Position numbers and translations under genes: made by a program. From NCBI GenBank assembly GCA_037355855.1, contig CM074765.1, forward strand, positions 124,001 through 188,000: DNA of 64,000 nucleotides, read 5' to 3'. Under the pieces are notes generated by a model. It made no database searches, was not told the DNA's origin, and worked only from the letters and a program-made list of their open reading frames with translations. How positions within the stretch are numbered: the first letter of the stretch is position 1; the number at the start of each line of letters is the position of its first letter. Source of the DNA: Pseudo-nitzschia pungens (Eukaryota > Bacillariophyta > Bacillariophyceae > Bacillariales > Bacillariaceae). This document shows positions 1 through 12,100 of this stretch, one piece after another.

Positions 1-113
1 TATGCATTTCCATAATCCAATCATTCATATCTTTCCAAATACGGGAATGACCCAATACTGTAAAATTTAAGAAGATATTTGTACGACAAATAGCTTCAGC
101 ACCATCTTCTTGT

Positions 114-623
114 TTATTTGATGTGTTGGCCACGAGGACACGCCCAGCAGGTGTAGATGGTAACATCGAGAGCCTCGACCTCATATACAGTCCCTACTGG
201 CATTGCAAACATATCTCCTTGACCATAAATAAATTCCTTGCCTTCGGCAGTGGTAACTTTCAGCTTTCCTTCCTTGACGATGTTTGGAACCAAAAAGTCG
301 TGACTATGAGGCTTGATCTTGTGTCCCTTTGGTACTGTCCAACGATGCATTGAGAGCTGCCCAAATTCACCGTGATCGATAACCAATTCTTCGTGCATCA
401 CTGGATCCAGATTAATCGCAATTGCGGCTTCTTTTTGTGGGTCTCCATCTTTGTAACCTTGTTCCATTTCGACGGTCCAGAAATCAATGGGTACCGGACC
501 TTCTGAAGCACCAATTGCGGTTGAGAACGAGGAGACAGCCTTTGGAGCAAACGCATGAGTTGGATCTGACAACAGCACGGCGGTTGAAATAACAGCAGCT
601 GCTGTAGATTTGAAGATGGCCAT
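114..623 (-). CDS. Plastid-targeted single-domain cupin protein (169 aa)
   Basis: A complete ATG-to-TAA frame. Residues 1-24 form a signal peptide (basic start, hydrophobic core, Ala at 22-24 region), and the junction reads A-F-A-P with Phe25. This is the Phe-bearing bipartite signal that directs proteins into secondary red plastids of diatoms; residues 25-42 are Ser/Ala-rich like a transit peptide. The mature part is a small beta-barrel cupin: HxH at His106/His108 after a Gly/Pro-rich lead-in, a Gly-rich turn near 132-136, and the second cupin box around P142-V-G-T. The canonical metal-binding Glu a few residues after HxH is not evident (the stretch there is Phe-Leu-Val-Pro), so metal binding may be altered. 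Substrate is unknown. The gene is transcribed leftward, away from the small ORF at 872. Targeting is inferred from family knowledge; the cupin fold is seen as motifs. Confidence 0.8.
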   Translation of the reverse strand: MAIFKSTAAAVISTAVLLSDPTHAFAPKAVSSFSTAIGASEGPVPIDFWTVEMEQGYKDGDPQKEAAIAINLDPVMHEELVIDHGEFGQLSMHRWTVPKGHKIKPHSHDFLVPNIVKEGKLKVTTAEGKEFIYGQGDMFAMPVGTVYEVEALDVTIYTCWACPRGQHIK

Positions 624-871
624 TTTCCTTGAACTATTAGAAAGACAGTGTGAGACAACGTTCGTTGTGCCAATAACTCAAGAATAAAATTCAATTGATC
701 CTTCACCAAACGGTGGTTTGCAAGAGGACGACATTCTTTAGTGACTCACGTTTCTTTGTGGAGTTCGATCGTTACTGCTTTCGATTTCCAATTTTGTGCG
801 AAAATAACCTGGAAAAGAAAAGTGGTTGATATCCTCTGTGTATTCTGTTTGCGGAAGTCTCAGTTTTGTAG

Positions 872-1048
872 ATGACTAGGAATGATTATTTCTGTCGAAA
901 AGTTCACATTGAAGAACTTCTTGCAGCTGTCGAGAATTCGCTAGAGCAAAGATTCGATGAAAATCGATCACTACAGCAAATGAGCCAGGAACAAGAGAGA
1001 AGATTCAAACAACTGGGTCAACAAGTGGTGGCGAAATCATCTTCCTAG
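872..1048 (+). CDS. Small ORF, 58 aa, Gln/Glu-rich helix (possible exon or relict)
   Basis: A short ATG-to-TAG frame of 58 codons. The predicted peptide is charged and Gln-rich with a Leu/Ile/Val spacing compatible with a short amphipathic or coiled-coil helix (V-H-I-E-E-L-L then E-N-S-L-E). It lies divergent to the cupin gene with about 250 bp between the two starts. No family is recognised. It could be a real microprotein, an exon of a longer gene, or chance; the coding-like composition compared with the AT-rich DNA on its right is the only support. Confidence 0.25.
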   Translation: MTRNDYFCRKVHIEELLAAVENSLEQRFDENRSLQQMSQEQERRFKQLGQQVVAKSSS

Positions 1049-2925
1049 AGAGTGTTAAGCAAGGATGAAACACATGCAAGTGTCGACAGCAGGCAAGCAA
1101 TCAACACCATTTTTTTCTCCGAAATTACTCCGTGTTGAGTGGAGTCTAAACAAAATTGATGTTGGATATTCTTTTCTTCCAATGAGCCACCGCTAATGTT
1201 CCTCGGCAATCTGTGATTTGTCATTATGGGCTTATTCATTTGATACTTTGATAATCGATGAATTCGCATTCTTATTATACTGTACTTCGTAATGAAGTAC
1301 TACGTATATATAATGTAAGAAGTATGGCGCACCATAATTGGATCACGATTGCTCAAACTTTTTTCCAGTCATATGACTTTTTTTAAGCCGTATTCGCACC
1401 ACAACAATCACTAGATATAATCGCGATTCGGGTCATATGTCTCTAGCGAAGTAAGGTTTACGTAGTACTCAGGCACCGATCTATTACTTTCGATCAAATT
1501 GATTCACAGCAAAAGGCTTCTAGCAGGGGTCATAATAAGGGCTTCTAGAAACCCAATTTTTTCTCACTGATTGTCCCAGCGCTTTTACGGCGAAATAGTC
1601 CCGTGCCTCCTCCAGATTTCAAACACCAATTCATATTTTAACGGAATCTTGAAAACAAGAATCGCGCGCTAAAAATTGTTGATAGATACGCAGTTAGGGA
1701 ATAAAGAGAGCATTTTTTGTTTTTCGAAACAAGATTCCAAATTCCAAAATAGGCCTTCTGCATGCCTGTCTGTCATCCGTTTTTAATGGGTGGCTGTCCA
1801 TTGGGTGCACCAAAAACAAGGAAGGCATATAATCTAGGATATGATATTACACATATTAGTTTCGGGAATCGCTCAATACAAAGTAGAGGTTACATATATC
1901 GTCAATGTAACCCCCAGTTATGGCGCGCAACAACAGAAAATTTATAACTTTTTATTAACAATCGGGGGTTCTTTATTAGAATTTGGAATCCCGTTGAATA
2001 AAAACAAAAACTGTCAGTATAGTCATTTGCCAAAAATCCAAAGTCCTCATTGGAGGGCAAAAACCGGCGGGTGTTGTGAGATTCACTTTCTTTTAGTCAA
2101 GAATTCCTTACTTAAATATTTAAGTAGCTCCTCTGAGGCCCCCCTCGGATGAGTCATCCAAGTAAAGTTTCATGCGTTTACCTACATAAAAAGTAAGTAA
2201 TCCTATTTCAGGAATGACTCAATATGTGAACTCTCCTTCACAATTTTTGAAAGCAAGATGGATGGGTCACCTCAGTCATGAACAACAGTGTAAATCATTC
2301 TTACTATGTGTGATGTCTGGTACTAGTACTAGTATAACTAGTAGTACTTGTTCTTAGTACGGTCTAGAGTAGAAATTTCGGAGTGGTATAAAATTGTGAA
2401 TGTTTAGATACTTTACGGAATATTGTTACGTGAATTGAGAATGGAAACATATAGCTTGGGCTAGCTACGCTAGCCCGTCACACTTGCTTGTTGCTGTTGT
2501 TGTTGTTCTTGTTTTTGTCTTACCTACTACTACTACTACTAGTAGTTAAACGAGAAGGTTCTTCTTTGCTGTTACGGTTCCCAAACTGATTGGTGCTACT
2601 TCTACTAGTCGGTATTCTTGTTTGGTGTACGGAGGTATTGGTCAAATGGATCTAAGAATACGCATCATTCTCCCTAACAGCACACGAACATTGCAGAGTA
2701 GAACAAAAATCCTTTGTTGAAAGGTTTGAAGTTACTGGTTCGGTATTCAATAAAAAAGGTTGTCATTCTTCTTGTTGTATTCTACTATGATTAGGACTCC
2801 TCCACGATAGTATTGCATGGGTAGAATGCTCCTCTTGATGATGAACAACCTCACGGACCTTGTTTGTGCATTCTTGAGCTTTCCATCATGTAGGAAGTTC
2901 TTTAGGTGCTATATTATATTAAATG
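1049..2925. other. Gene-free AT-rich spacer
   Basis: No frame here has coding character. A 61-codon frame from ATG 1762 overlaps a 103-codon frame starting at 1841, and neither resembles a protein family. The right part (2310-2540) is rich in CTA/TAG words and has a short (CTA)n run near 2524-2540. A hairpin is annotated separately at 2458-2476. Confidence 0.5.
2458..2476. repeat. Perfect 8-bp inverted repeat (hairpin)
   Basis: GGGCTAGC, a 3-nt loop TAC, then GCTAGCCC. The stem is perfect and GC-rich inside AT-rich DNA. It could be a terminator-like or cruciform-forming element, but no gene ends next to it. Confidence 0.5.
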
Positions 2926-3120
2926 AGGCTATGAATCCAATTGAATATTAAAATTAGGTTACCGTAGACAAACCAAGTCTATACTGCCTAAAAAGTTGCT
3001 CAAGAAAACGATTAGGCTATTAATCCAATTTTGAATATTAATTAGGTTACCGTAGACAAACCAAGTCTATACTGCCTAAAAAGTTGCTCAAGAAAACGAT
3101 TAGGCTATTAATCCAATTGA
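2926..3120. repeat. Tandem duplication, unit 87-89 bp
   Basis: Two nearly identical units start at 2926 and 3013 with a partial third from 3102. Each begins AGGCTAT(G/T)AATCCAATT and includes GGTTACCGTAGACAAACC and the AAAAGTTGCTCAAGAAAACG block. Differences are confined to a few bases near the AATATTAA segment, so the duplication looks recent. Confidence 0.85.
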
Positions 3121-3423
3121 ATTTCAGCTTTTATCCGGAAAGCTATTTATCCTTACGAAGTATTATCGAAATAAAAATAATCACAATAGCCTTACCTTTC
3201 ACTCTTATCATTATGGAACACATTATTTCATAATATCGTGATTGTGACGTAAGATTTTACTTAATGAATCACTTTTCGACTTCTGATTGGTCAAAATACG
3301 AATTATCTGAACTGGACAGAAAAATCTACCGGTATGGTTACGACCGTAGCTACCGGTAAGTAAGATTATCTTACTTACTCGTACGTGCACGGCAGTGGAA
3401 ATGAGATAAAAAAATATTACTAC

Positions 3424-3518
3424 TACGGAATTCCTATCAGCTGTCCCCGGGCTTCCGTAGAAATGAGTAAGGTTAGTTGAGGATGTAGAACCGGGGGACA
3501 GCTGATAGGAATTTTGTA
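3424..3518. mobile_element. Hairpin MITE, copy 1 (95 bp)
   Basis: Terminal arms are near-perfect inverted repeats of about 27 bp (left arm AATTCCTATCAGCTGTCCCC with flanking bases; right arm its complement), around a loop that holds CTTCCGTAGAAATGAG and GGATGTAGAA. The element is bounded by TA on both sides, as expected for a TA-target (Tc1/mariner-like) miniature element. Related copies lie at 5291-5385 and 50245-50333. A 140-codon minus-strand frame crosses it but is not a gene. Confidence 0.8.
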
Positions 3519-3974
3519 GTATTCTGATAGGAAGGATCTGCATGAGCTCGTGCGACCTATGGTACCGTAGGCAGAAGGATGCAAGAACTAAAAATTCATT
3601 CAATTCATACGGTAGAAAAGTTCCATCAGTCCCAAATCGGTTCATAATTATTTGACACGATTTTGATTAACACGAAGTAATAGAGGTCGAAAGATGTGGG
3701 TAAAGTTAGTTAAATAAATGGAAGAGACGCTTCTCGTTATATGGATGTATAGAGTAAGGTTACAGTACACCCGGATTCTTAATTAAGATTTGTTTAGACA
3801 GTAACCTGGTATATGTTCGAATACCGGTACTTATGAATTACATTTATTTGTACTTATTGCTATCTTCAAAGTTCATCCTTCTTCGTTTGACTACGTGTAA
3901 TAAGAGAATCGAATCATCACGATTGTAAGGTTCAGGTAACCTTACCGCTCACTATTGCGGAATTTTCTTTGCTT

Positions 3975-4973
3975 ATGGACTTTGATTTCGATGGGGATCC
4001 ATTCATTAATAGTCTCGATAAAAATTCAATCGAAGCGCAAAATTTCTTATTCGAACAGGAATCCACAGGTCTCACAAAAGACAAACACAAACCAAAACCG
4101 ACTTCAATCGCCACTTCCACAATAGTGCACCAAACCAACCTACCGGTATAGCACTCTCTACGTGTACACACAACACTTTCAACAACACATATCGAAAACC
4201 ACCATCTATTGATCCTTTTTGAATACCTTTTCCAAGTACAGTACTATCCCACAATGACGTCGCACTCACTTTTTGCAAAGTCCGAGCGACGGAACAGCCG
4301 CAGCAGCAGCAGCAGCAACAACAGTCACTCGAGGACTGCACATTCCAACCACCGAAGACCGTCCTCTTCCAGACATCCCAAGTCAATGTACATTCCGCAA
4401 GCACTCTTCAATACAGAATTGATGCCACCATCAGTTCTGACGCCAAGAAACGAACTACTTGGAAAGGACCACACACCAGAGGATTCCAACAACGATGTCA
4501 TTATTGCCAACACGATGATGATGCCGTCTCACCTCATGCCGACATTGCGCCACGACGTCATTATCAACAACAACAACAACATCCACACCAATCTAAGATT
4601 CGTGGAACCTCACACCATTCGGGAAAAGTTCTGCAAACAATCGGCAGCGGCAGAACCAAAACCTACCACATTATCGTCCGCATCTTGCCTTTCTTCCACC
4701 CTGAGTCGAAAACGGTCGGGAACATCGGTCTTGTCGGATGCGCTCTCCGTATTGAAAGTTGGACCCCACCACCAGGTTTCGGAGGACGAGAGCGGAGGAA
4801 TCGATGTGTTCACCAGAAGCAACAGCGAAACCATGGATTCCATCGTGTCGTTGTGCACTTCCTTGTCGTCTCCGTCCTCCTCTATCTTTCGATCCTCTTC
4901 GACGAGAACTATCACAGCCACTTTCCGAAGGCCACGAAGCGGCAAGCGCACCAAGAGGCGCCAGCATCAATGA
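3975..4973 (+). CDS. Ser/Asn-rich hypothetical protein, two-exon model (about 301 aa)
   Basis: Exon 2 is an open frame from an in-frame TAC at 4242 to the TGA at 4971-4973, with a possible internal start ATG at 4254. Upstream an ATG at 3975 opens a 57-codon frame ending at 4145. A GT at 4146 and an AG at 4240-4241 (after a pyrimidine-rich stretch) define a 96-nt intron, phase 0 on both sides, joining them in frame; this join is inference. The protein has an acidic, Phe/Asp-rich N-terminus (DFDFDGDPF), Ser/Arg/Asn runs (about residues 70-90), a short poly-Asn run, a Ser-rich segment near the end, and a strongly basic C-terminus (RRPRSGKRTKRRQ) that could act as a nuclear signal. No conserved domain is recognised. 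If exon 1 is wrong, the gene is 4254-4973 (239 aa). Confidence 0.55.
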
Positions 4974-5290
4974 GAATCTGAAACGATGCTGCCCAACTGA
5001 GAACGAGAGGACAATCACAGATCATGGGGCTTTGGTAACAACTGCCGTGACGAAAGTTGCCGCTGACAGGCCGTACAGGAAAAACACTCCAGCACTAGGA
5101 TTAAATGCATCTAACAGTCTTCATCATATAGAGAAACAATAGCTTCAATTCATAATACGAGTAAGTTACGCTGCTGCATGAAGTTATTGCCATTCGAGCA
5201 CGGTTTTCGTTTTCTTCGAACTTTCAACGAATTAGGTACGTACGTGTACGTCTAATTTTTGCAATCCCATTCTTTATTCATACTTCGTAC

Positions 5291-5385
5291 TACGGAATTC
5301 CTATCAGCTGTCCCCCGGTTTCCGTAGAAATTAGTAGTTGAGGATGTACCGGTAGAACTGGGGGACAGCTGATAGGAACTTTGTA
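5291..5385. mobile_element. Hairpin MITE, copy 2 (95 bp)
   Basis: Same orientation and organisation as the copy at 3424: terminal TA, arms with CCTATCAGCTGTCCCCCGG and complement, loop with TTTCCGTAGAAATTAG and GGATGTACCGGTAGAA. The loop differs from copy 1 by a small insertion-deletion. Confidence 0.8.
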
Positions 5386-6831
5386 GTAACGGTAGCACCA
5401 GCTGGGGGCCTAAACAAACTAAGTGGAAAAAGGTAGTTCAATCACCTAATACTGCAACGTGGAATTATAATATAAAACGGTATTTTTTCGACAAAATTAC
5501 ATTCAGACGATTTAACAAGACCATGACATCTTCTCTTTTTGATAAGCCATAGTGCTCACGAGAAAACAACAAAATAATAATACAGGAGGAGATTGTACAG
5601 GCTTTCGGGGGTAAAAATCTTATGAAAATAATATTCTTGTTTGTCCCTAATCTTACCGTAAGGTTACCGGTACCGTACACTTGCAATCACTCCCCTCCGA
5701 CTTGCGACACTCCAGCAGAACTTTCAATCCAGTTCTGGGTCCCGATTTTGCTCTTTGGTACCTGGCCAGACGTGGGTATGAAAGGTCCTTGTTTCATCCG
5801 CTCCATAGCGTTTCATGGCATCCGCGACTAACCTTAGTGCGAAGAGCGTTCCATTGCATCCGCTAGAGCGTTCCATTCCATCCGCCAAAGAATTTGCACT
5901 TAGCATTGGCATTTAACAGAAGCTTTTCCGCTGATCCATCAAAAACATTCACTTAGTAGATCTGCTTCCGTTAGCATCATATGGCTTACATCTACAGCCG
6001 ATGTGAAGTTTCTTAAAAATCAAAGACGAAGTAAGATTACTATTGTACCTTAGTCTGAATCTGTGACGTGAACAAAAAATAAAATAATATTGACACATTG
6101 TTTGTGTCAATAAATTAAAGGTTAAGGCTTACTCGTAAAAACCTTACCGTAACCTTACGGTAAGATCTTATTCGTAGTCTCTCTCTCATCACGAGGTTTG
6201 TTCCTCAATCAACATACTACGTATTTTTTACCGTACCGGTACCGTACCGTACAATACCGTAACGTAATCTTACTACCGTATGGATATCTTGCATTCCAGT
6301 TTCTTACGAAAGAGAGCAGTAAGGTTATTACCGTAAGGTTTACGGTGCCGGTAGAGAAACAGATCCCTTGCTTTTCTAGAAAATAATGGGCTCTCGCTTG
6401 AACAATCATACTGTACCAGTATTGTAACGCTAAAACCTCGAATGAACAACAAAAAGAACCTAGGGTGTTTGTGCCTCTATTTTATTAGTGAAAGCAGCAA
6501 TGATCATGATCAAGGCGCTAGTTCGTTTGGCTGGTAAACCTTATCTTTGGTTGTCTTAATTTTTGATCATGCATACCGTACGGCATTTCTATTAACAAAG
6601 TTCGTGTGTATGATATATACCGGTACGGTACATAATGATAAAAATAATATACAAATGGCTGTAAATTTGCAACGGTTTGTTTCTTCGGAAAAGCCTTGGG
6701 AGACTCTGAACCAGTACATTTCAAACAGTAAGTTATGTACTGGTATATACTGGTGCGACCGGCGATCACCGTCAATCAATTCTTGTTGGTTGCAAGTGGG
6801 AACAGGGAACACGGAGCAAGGATGGCTTGGC
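5386..6831. other. Gene-free spacer with dense GTAAGGTTA/TACCGG words
   Basis: No coding signal found. Between 6130 and 6370 the sequence is packed with short palindromic words such as ACCTTACCGTAACCTTACGG and TACCGGTACCGTACCG. A short degenerate direct repeat (GAGCGTTCCAT followed by TGCATCCGC or TCCATCCGCC) is at 5835-5890. Confidence 0.5.
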
Positions 6832-9132
6832 TCAGAATACCAACTCGTCGCCCTCGTCTTCACTGTCGACTTCTTGGCGGCCGCCGCCGCCGTTGCTGTT
6901 CTCCTCCTCGATGGTACCTAGATGGACAGTGGTGGTAGGAGCAGTAGCAGTAGCTGTAGCAATATCAGTAGCCGAAGACTCCGCCAACAGGGGTTTCGGT
7001 GACTCGTCGTCGTTCGAATTTTTCTTGGTGGACGGTGAAAACCGGAATCCGCTGACGAACTTGTACTTGACGAGCTGCGTTGTGGCCACCGAAACCTGCA
7101 GCTCTTGCGGTTCGTTCTCGTTGGAAGAAATCACGGAGACGGACCGTTGTCTCTTTTTGGGGTAAGAGGCTGTGGCCGTGGCCGCAGCCCCATCCCTGCC
7201 CGTCGTTTTTTGATTATCGTTGGTTGTGTCGTTGGTTGTGTCGTTGGTTTCTCGGATCGTGCGCTTGCGATTGGAATTGCCGTGCTTTGGTGCCGCTTGC
7301 GCGCTGTCTTTATTCTTGGTGTTGTTGTTGTTGTTGTTGGTGGTGCTGTTGTTAGTGCTGTTGTTGGTGCTGTTGTTGGTGCTGGTGCTGTTGTTGATGT
7401 CCACGCCCTTCTGGATATTTCTATTTTCAGTAATCGCATGGCACCCCATCGGAGTGGGATGAACGATAGGGATGCCCTCCCAGGTGTTCAATTCCGAGGA
7501 CGACGAGGACAACGAGGACGAAGCACTACTCGAAAGTCTTCGCTCCTGTGGGTAATTTTTGTGCTGGCCATGGCCCATTGTGGAGTTTTGTCCGGTGCCC
7601 ACTGTGGGATTCGGCTCGCAGTTCAAACGGGCACGGAGAACGGATACCAATGGAGACATCCCTGTTTCGCTCGGCGGCTTTCGTTGCCTGATCCCGGGGC
7701 ATTGTTGCTTCTGCTGCTGCTGCTGCAGTAGAGTTTTTGGGAGGTTTCGGTCTTGTTGCTGCTTTAACCGAACTTGCTCTTGAAGTTTGTTGTAGTGTTT
7801 TTGTAGTTGTATTTGTAGTTGTTGTTTCTGATTTTGTTGTTTTTCCTGTTGTAGTTTTTCTTGCTTTGACAGGAGTTCATCACGAATTCTGATGAGTCGT
7901 TCCCTAAGGGCATCATGTTGTTGCTTTTGCAGCTCCTGTGGATTCAGGGTGATAAAGGTCGCGGTGTTTTGATTTATTTCCTGTTGTGTCTGTGTGTGCG
8001 TCTGTGTTTGTTGCTGTTGTTGCTGTTGTTGCTGTTGCTGTTGTTGCTGCTTCAGTCGCTGACTCAATTTCTCGTGCTGCTTATCCTGTTGTCTCCTTCT
8101 TTCCTCTATTTCCTCCAGCTTTCGCTTCATTTGATCACGCTTGATTTGTTCTTGCCGCATTTGCTGCTGGAGCTGTTCGTTCCGATCGAGTGTCCGTGTC
8201 TCGTTCCGGGACTTCAGTTCACGTTCGCGATCCGCCAGCTTTTTCTTGAGGTTGTCGATTTCGGAGTGGTAGTGTTGGATGGTGTCGTTCGCGTCCCTCA
8301 TGGCCTCCAGCTGGCGGTAATATTTTCCCTCCCACAACTGGGCGAGGTTCCGTGCCTCGCCCAGCGACTTGGTGAGTTCCGTGTTCTTTTGACGGAGCTC
8401 CAACACCCCGTTTTGATACCGTTGGGGTTGTGACTCATGCTGGTCTTCGTTTTGGGCTTGCTTTGCGGGTTCTTCTTGAATCTGCTGCGGTTGCATTTGT
8501 TGTTGTTGTTGTTGTTGTTGCTGTTGCTGCTGGATATGCTGTGGTTGTTTCATCTGTTGTTGCATTTGCTGCTGCTGCATTTGTCGTTGTTGTTGCATTT
8601 GTTGTTGCATTTGGTGCGGTTGTATCTGCACTTGTCGTTGCATTTGTTGTTGCATTTGGTGCGGTTGTATCTGCAGCGGATTTAACTGCATTTGCATTTG
8701 ATGTTGCATTTGCTGCGGTTGTATCTGCATTTGATGTTGCATCTGTTGTTCCATCTGCTGAGGATTTAACTGCATTTGTTGTTGCATTTGTTGCTGCATT
8801 TGTTGTTGCAGTTGCAACCGCTGTTGTTGAACATGGAGTTGTTGATTGTTTGAACCCATGCCACTCTGGGCTGATGAGATGGGCAAGTTCGTTTGTTGAA
8901 AGCGCGGAGTGGCACTTATTTTCTTTGGGGTCTCATGGTTCTGTGGGTGTTGCTGCGGTAGTTTCTGACGCGCCGCATCCCCGCCGCTCATCGGAGGAAG
9001 CTTGCCCGTGAACCAATTGGTGCCCGGCATGGGCACCACGATCTTATGATCCGAGGTCTTTCGGTCGATTCCTTCATCCGCAGCTTTCACTGTGGATGCA
9101 GCGTCGCACATGGTAGGGATGCTGCGATTCAT
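6832..9132 (-). CDS. Gln-rich coiled-coil protein, likely nuclear (766 aa)
   Basis: Intronless frame from ATG at 9132 to TGA at 6832. Residues about 85-225 are almost entirely Gln/Met with His/Pro (poly-Q broken by Met, Leu, Asn-Pro-Gln). Residues about 230-345 are a charged heptad-type coiled coil (K-N-T-E-L-T-K-S-L start, then D-N-L-K-K-K-L). A second poly-Gln block and further coiled coil follow to about 480. The C-terminal third has Ser, Thr-Asn and Asn runs, a basic cluster (PKKRQRS) that fits a nuclear signal, and an acidic end (D-S-E-D-E-G-D-E). The architecture resembles transcription co-regulators in general terms, but no DNA-binding or enzymatic domain is visible. CAG/CAA tracts make the length likely to vary between alleles. 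The opposite strand gives several Val/Leu-rich shadow frames. Confidence 0.75.
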   Translation of the reverse strand: MNRSIPTMCDAASTVKAADEGIDRKTSDHKIVVPMPGTNWFTGKLPPMSGGDAARQKLPQQHPQNHETPKKISATPRFQQTNLPISSAQSGMGSNNQQLHVQQQRLQLQQQMQQQMQQQMQLNPQQMEQQMQHQMQIQPQQMQHQMQMQLNPLQIQPHQMQQQMQRQVQIQPHQMQQQMQQQRQMQQQQMQQQMKQPQHIQQQQQQQQQQQQMQPQQIQEEPAKQAQNEDQHESQPQRYQNGVLELRQKNTELTKSLGEARNLAQLWEGKYYRQLEAMRDANDTIQHYHSEIDNLKKKLADRERELKSRNETRTLDRNEQLQQQMRQEQIKRDQMKRKLEEIEERRRQQDKQHEKLSQRLKQQQQQQQQQQQQQQTQTHTQTQQEINQNTATFITLNPQELQKQQHDALRERLIRIRDELLSKQEKLQQEKQQNQKQQLQIQLQKHYNKLQEQVRLKQQQDRNLPKTLLQQQQQKQQCPGIRQRKPPSETGMSPLVSVLRARLNCEPNPTVGTGQNSTMGHGQHKNYPQERRLSSSASSSLSSSSSELNTWEGIPIVHPTPMGCHAITENRNIQKGVDINNSTSTNNSTNNSTNNSTTNNNNNNTKNKDSAQAAPKHGNSNRKRTIRETNDTTNDTTNDNQKTTGRDGAAATATASYPKKRQRSVSVISSNENEPQELQVSVATTQLVKYKFVSGFRFSPSTKKNSNDDESPKPLLAESSATDIATATATAPTTTVHLGTIEEENSNGGGGRQEVDSEDEGDELVF

Positions 9133-12100
9133 GTGGATGCAGATGCCGTTGTCGTTTCTGTATGGCTGATTGGCACGACGCTTGGTGGCGCATGGGTTTC
9201 GGTCGCAGAATTCTTGGTTGGTAAACGAGTAAGGTTACCAAGGCTCGAGGACGGATGTTCGATGACACTTCGTTGCGCCGTACGAGTAAGCTTATGTACC
9301 TTGTAAAAACCTTCCAGTTTCCTTCTGTTTCGTCGAGTTAAAAAATCATCAACATAAATAATACAACAATTAAGAGCCACAGATCACAACATCATTAATC
9401 ATTACGAGAAGTATTTTTGATTGATACCGTGAGGTTATTTTTTTTTCTTACCGTAATCTTATGCATAAGATAATAAGGTTTTAACCTTATCTTAATGTAT
9501 TCATTATTGCTAGCATAATTTTTCGACACCCTCGGTTCTATCGACTTCTGGGGCAATTCTCATCTATTTTTTGTGGATAAAAATATCTCAGAAAGTCTCC
9601 GATCATCAGATTAAATTCTACTATTGCAACCTGTACTTCCGGTACATTGCAAGAGTTCGGTCGAGTAGAATTTTATTACATTCTGCCATGTATTTAACAG
9701 TTCGTATTACGTATTTTATCAATCCTAAAAATCGTAGTGTCCATATTCAACTTTGAGAAACAAGAACAATAAGTGAATAATTGTATTCGTAGTAATTTCT
9801 ATTGAGAATTCGAGTTCACATCCCACAAAAATAGTTTCTTGTGCACTCTTTATTAACGCACTACGATAGAACTGCTCGAGTTCGTTTGATCATATGGTAG
9901 CCTTAATTAGTAATTACTGGTAGAAGTAAGTTAGTCATCCACAATTGCTAAAGTATAATTTTCGCCTTGACAACGCTTTCAAATAACCAAGTTCCTTTGG
10001 AGATTGAAAAGTAAGGTTCACCGTACTAAAATAAATGCAGTAGTAGTAATAGTTTTCTGTGGAAATAATGCTTCAGCACCCACACAAAACTTGTAGTATT
10101 GCTGCCTATACTTGATCAATGATAATGACCAGATGACACTGTTTAGCTACTATTCTCGCAAAAGACTCAAGTTGTAGCAAGAAGCCCGATTATTTTGAAG
10201 GCGTTGACTTATCGCACGAGCACGATTTTTCTTTGTCCAAGAGTGCATGCGGTTTTTGTACTAGAGAATAATAGAAGTTCCTCCTTCAGACTGATGCTAC
10301 CTTGTTGTAGTCGGACTTACCCATCTAATCGCACGTGTAGTCAGCTACACTTTTGCATTGTACTTCGTAAATATTAGGAAGTAATTTATCACTCGTATCG
10401 TAAGATTTACCTTGTACTTCGTATTATTACTATTATTTCATTACGAAATACTTACTTCGTACCAAATTTGTGATGAGATTGCTTCCTGCTGAATTGATGA
10501 AGAAAAAAAAAAAAAACCTTCCTCTCTCGCATTTTGGATACCACTACCGTCGGTAGCATGACAGAGGGGCAATGTTCCAATTAAAAGCAATGTTCCGGTA
10601 GTCAGGAAAGAAGAGCGAAGAGAACCCGTGCCGTAAATTGTTCGATGACGGGATGCCGGTAACCTGGTAGGGCCGATTGGAGAAACAGGTGTACTGGAAT
10701 ATCGTGATCCGTAAAAATACTTGCTGCTAGTATTTCGATGAAATACCGTACTGTAGAAAAGTAAGAGTAAGTTTATCAGGCTTTGCATTGGAACGAAAAT
10801 CAATTTCAATAAGTAAGTGATGATCCAGAAACACCGGAACATTAATTGAAAAGTAGGCGTTGTTCGTAGACACAATCAACATCATCCGAATCATCCCAAT
10901 AGTGGTTTTGGTAAGAGTAAGGTTACGAATACATACCGTACCGTACGGTAAGGTTTAACCTTAATTGTAAGTGTCCCACACTTTCTGAGCATTATCATTT
11001 TTTACCACTTGATCACTACCACAACCACAACCACTACTAGCACTAAGACTTGCTAATAGTAGTAAAGAAGTCATGTTGTTGGGGGACTATGGAAGAAGAC
11101 TTCCTGGTCCAATGGTACTAGTACTACTAAGATGGATCACCATGATCCTCCTGCATTGGCTTCTTTGCACTGCTTGCCCCCCCCCAAGAACAAAGATAAC
11201 CAGCAACCACAAAAACAAAGGTATTCTTACTACTATAAGGTACTACTAATCAAATGGTAGAACTACCACCACCACCACCACCACCACCACCACAATTATT
11301 ACACACCACCTAGCTACTAAATATTGGTAGTAATAGTAGTTGTAGTGGTAGGAAGTTATGACATGCAAGCGACAATGTACTAGCAGTACAATAGTCGTAG
11401 TAGTATGTAGTACGATTTCTTGTCCTTTCATCAATACATTATACGGTGCAACAACAAGGCAAGATTACTTCTCTTCGGAAGTACTGGTACTTGAACTCCT
11501 CCTGCTGTTGCGTAATCTTACCGTAACCTTACTTCTTGCAATCATTAAAATCATGGTCTTGCTTGCGTCTTGATGATGTTGCCGTTCGTGTTTGGTTGGA
11601 TTGTTCATACCGTAGTAAGGTTACGCAAACCTTACTCGTAGTAATCTTATCCACCGCATGATTACTGTACCGTACGTAAGTTACGGTTAAGCCTTAACTT
11701 TACCTTGCCGATGCTTCGCAGTTTGTTCGGAAGGTCTGCGACGGCGGTCTGAGACGGTCTTGGAATGACCCTTGAATTTTATAGCCCGTCCGGAAGCCCC
11801 GGAAGTCGCAAGACTGATTGGAATAAGCCCGATAGAAATATCATGGATCCGAATCGTCGTTCGATGGGACGATACCATTGTGAGACGGAATCGGCGCACG
11901 AACTACACGTTCCGCACAGTACTTTTGCTTTTGCAAGACGTACGATTGGGTACGGGTAAGTCGTAGTTTCACCACGGTAGTACGAAGTAACTTACTCGTA
12001 GTTTGTTTCTTGGAAAACTCCCAAACGTAACCTTACCGTTAGCTCGCCGTAGTAAGTTACTGGTAACTGGTAAGCGTCCAATTTGAAATTACAAGTAATC

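Noticed and set aside
3223..3645. 140-codon minus-strand frame
   Set aside because: It crosses the hairpin MITE and has low-complexity composition with no domain.
7105..9011. Several plus-strand frames rich in Leu or Val
   Set aside because: Antisense images of the poly-Gln coding tracts (CAG/CAA read as CTG/TTG or GTT).
10441..10875. 144-codon minus-strand frame in the 9-13 kb spacer
   Set aside because: Includes an A-tract read as poly-Phe and has no coding character.
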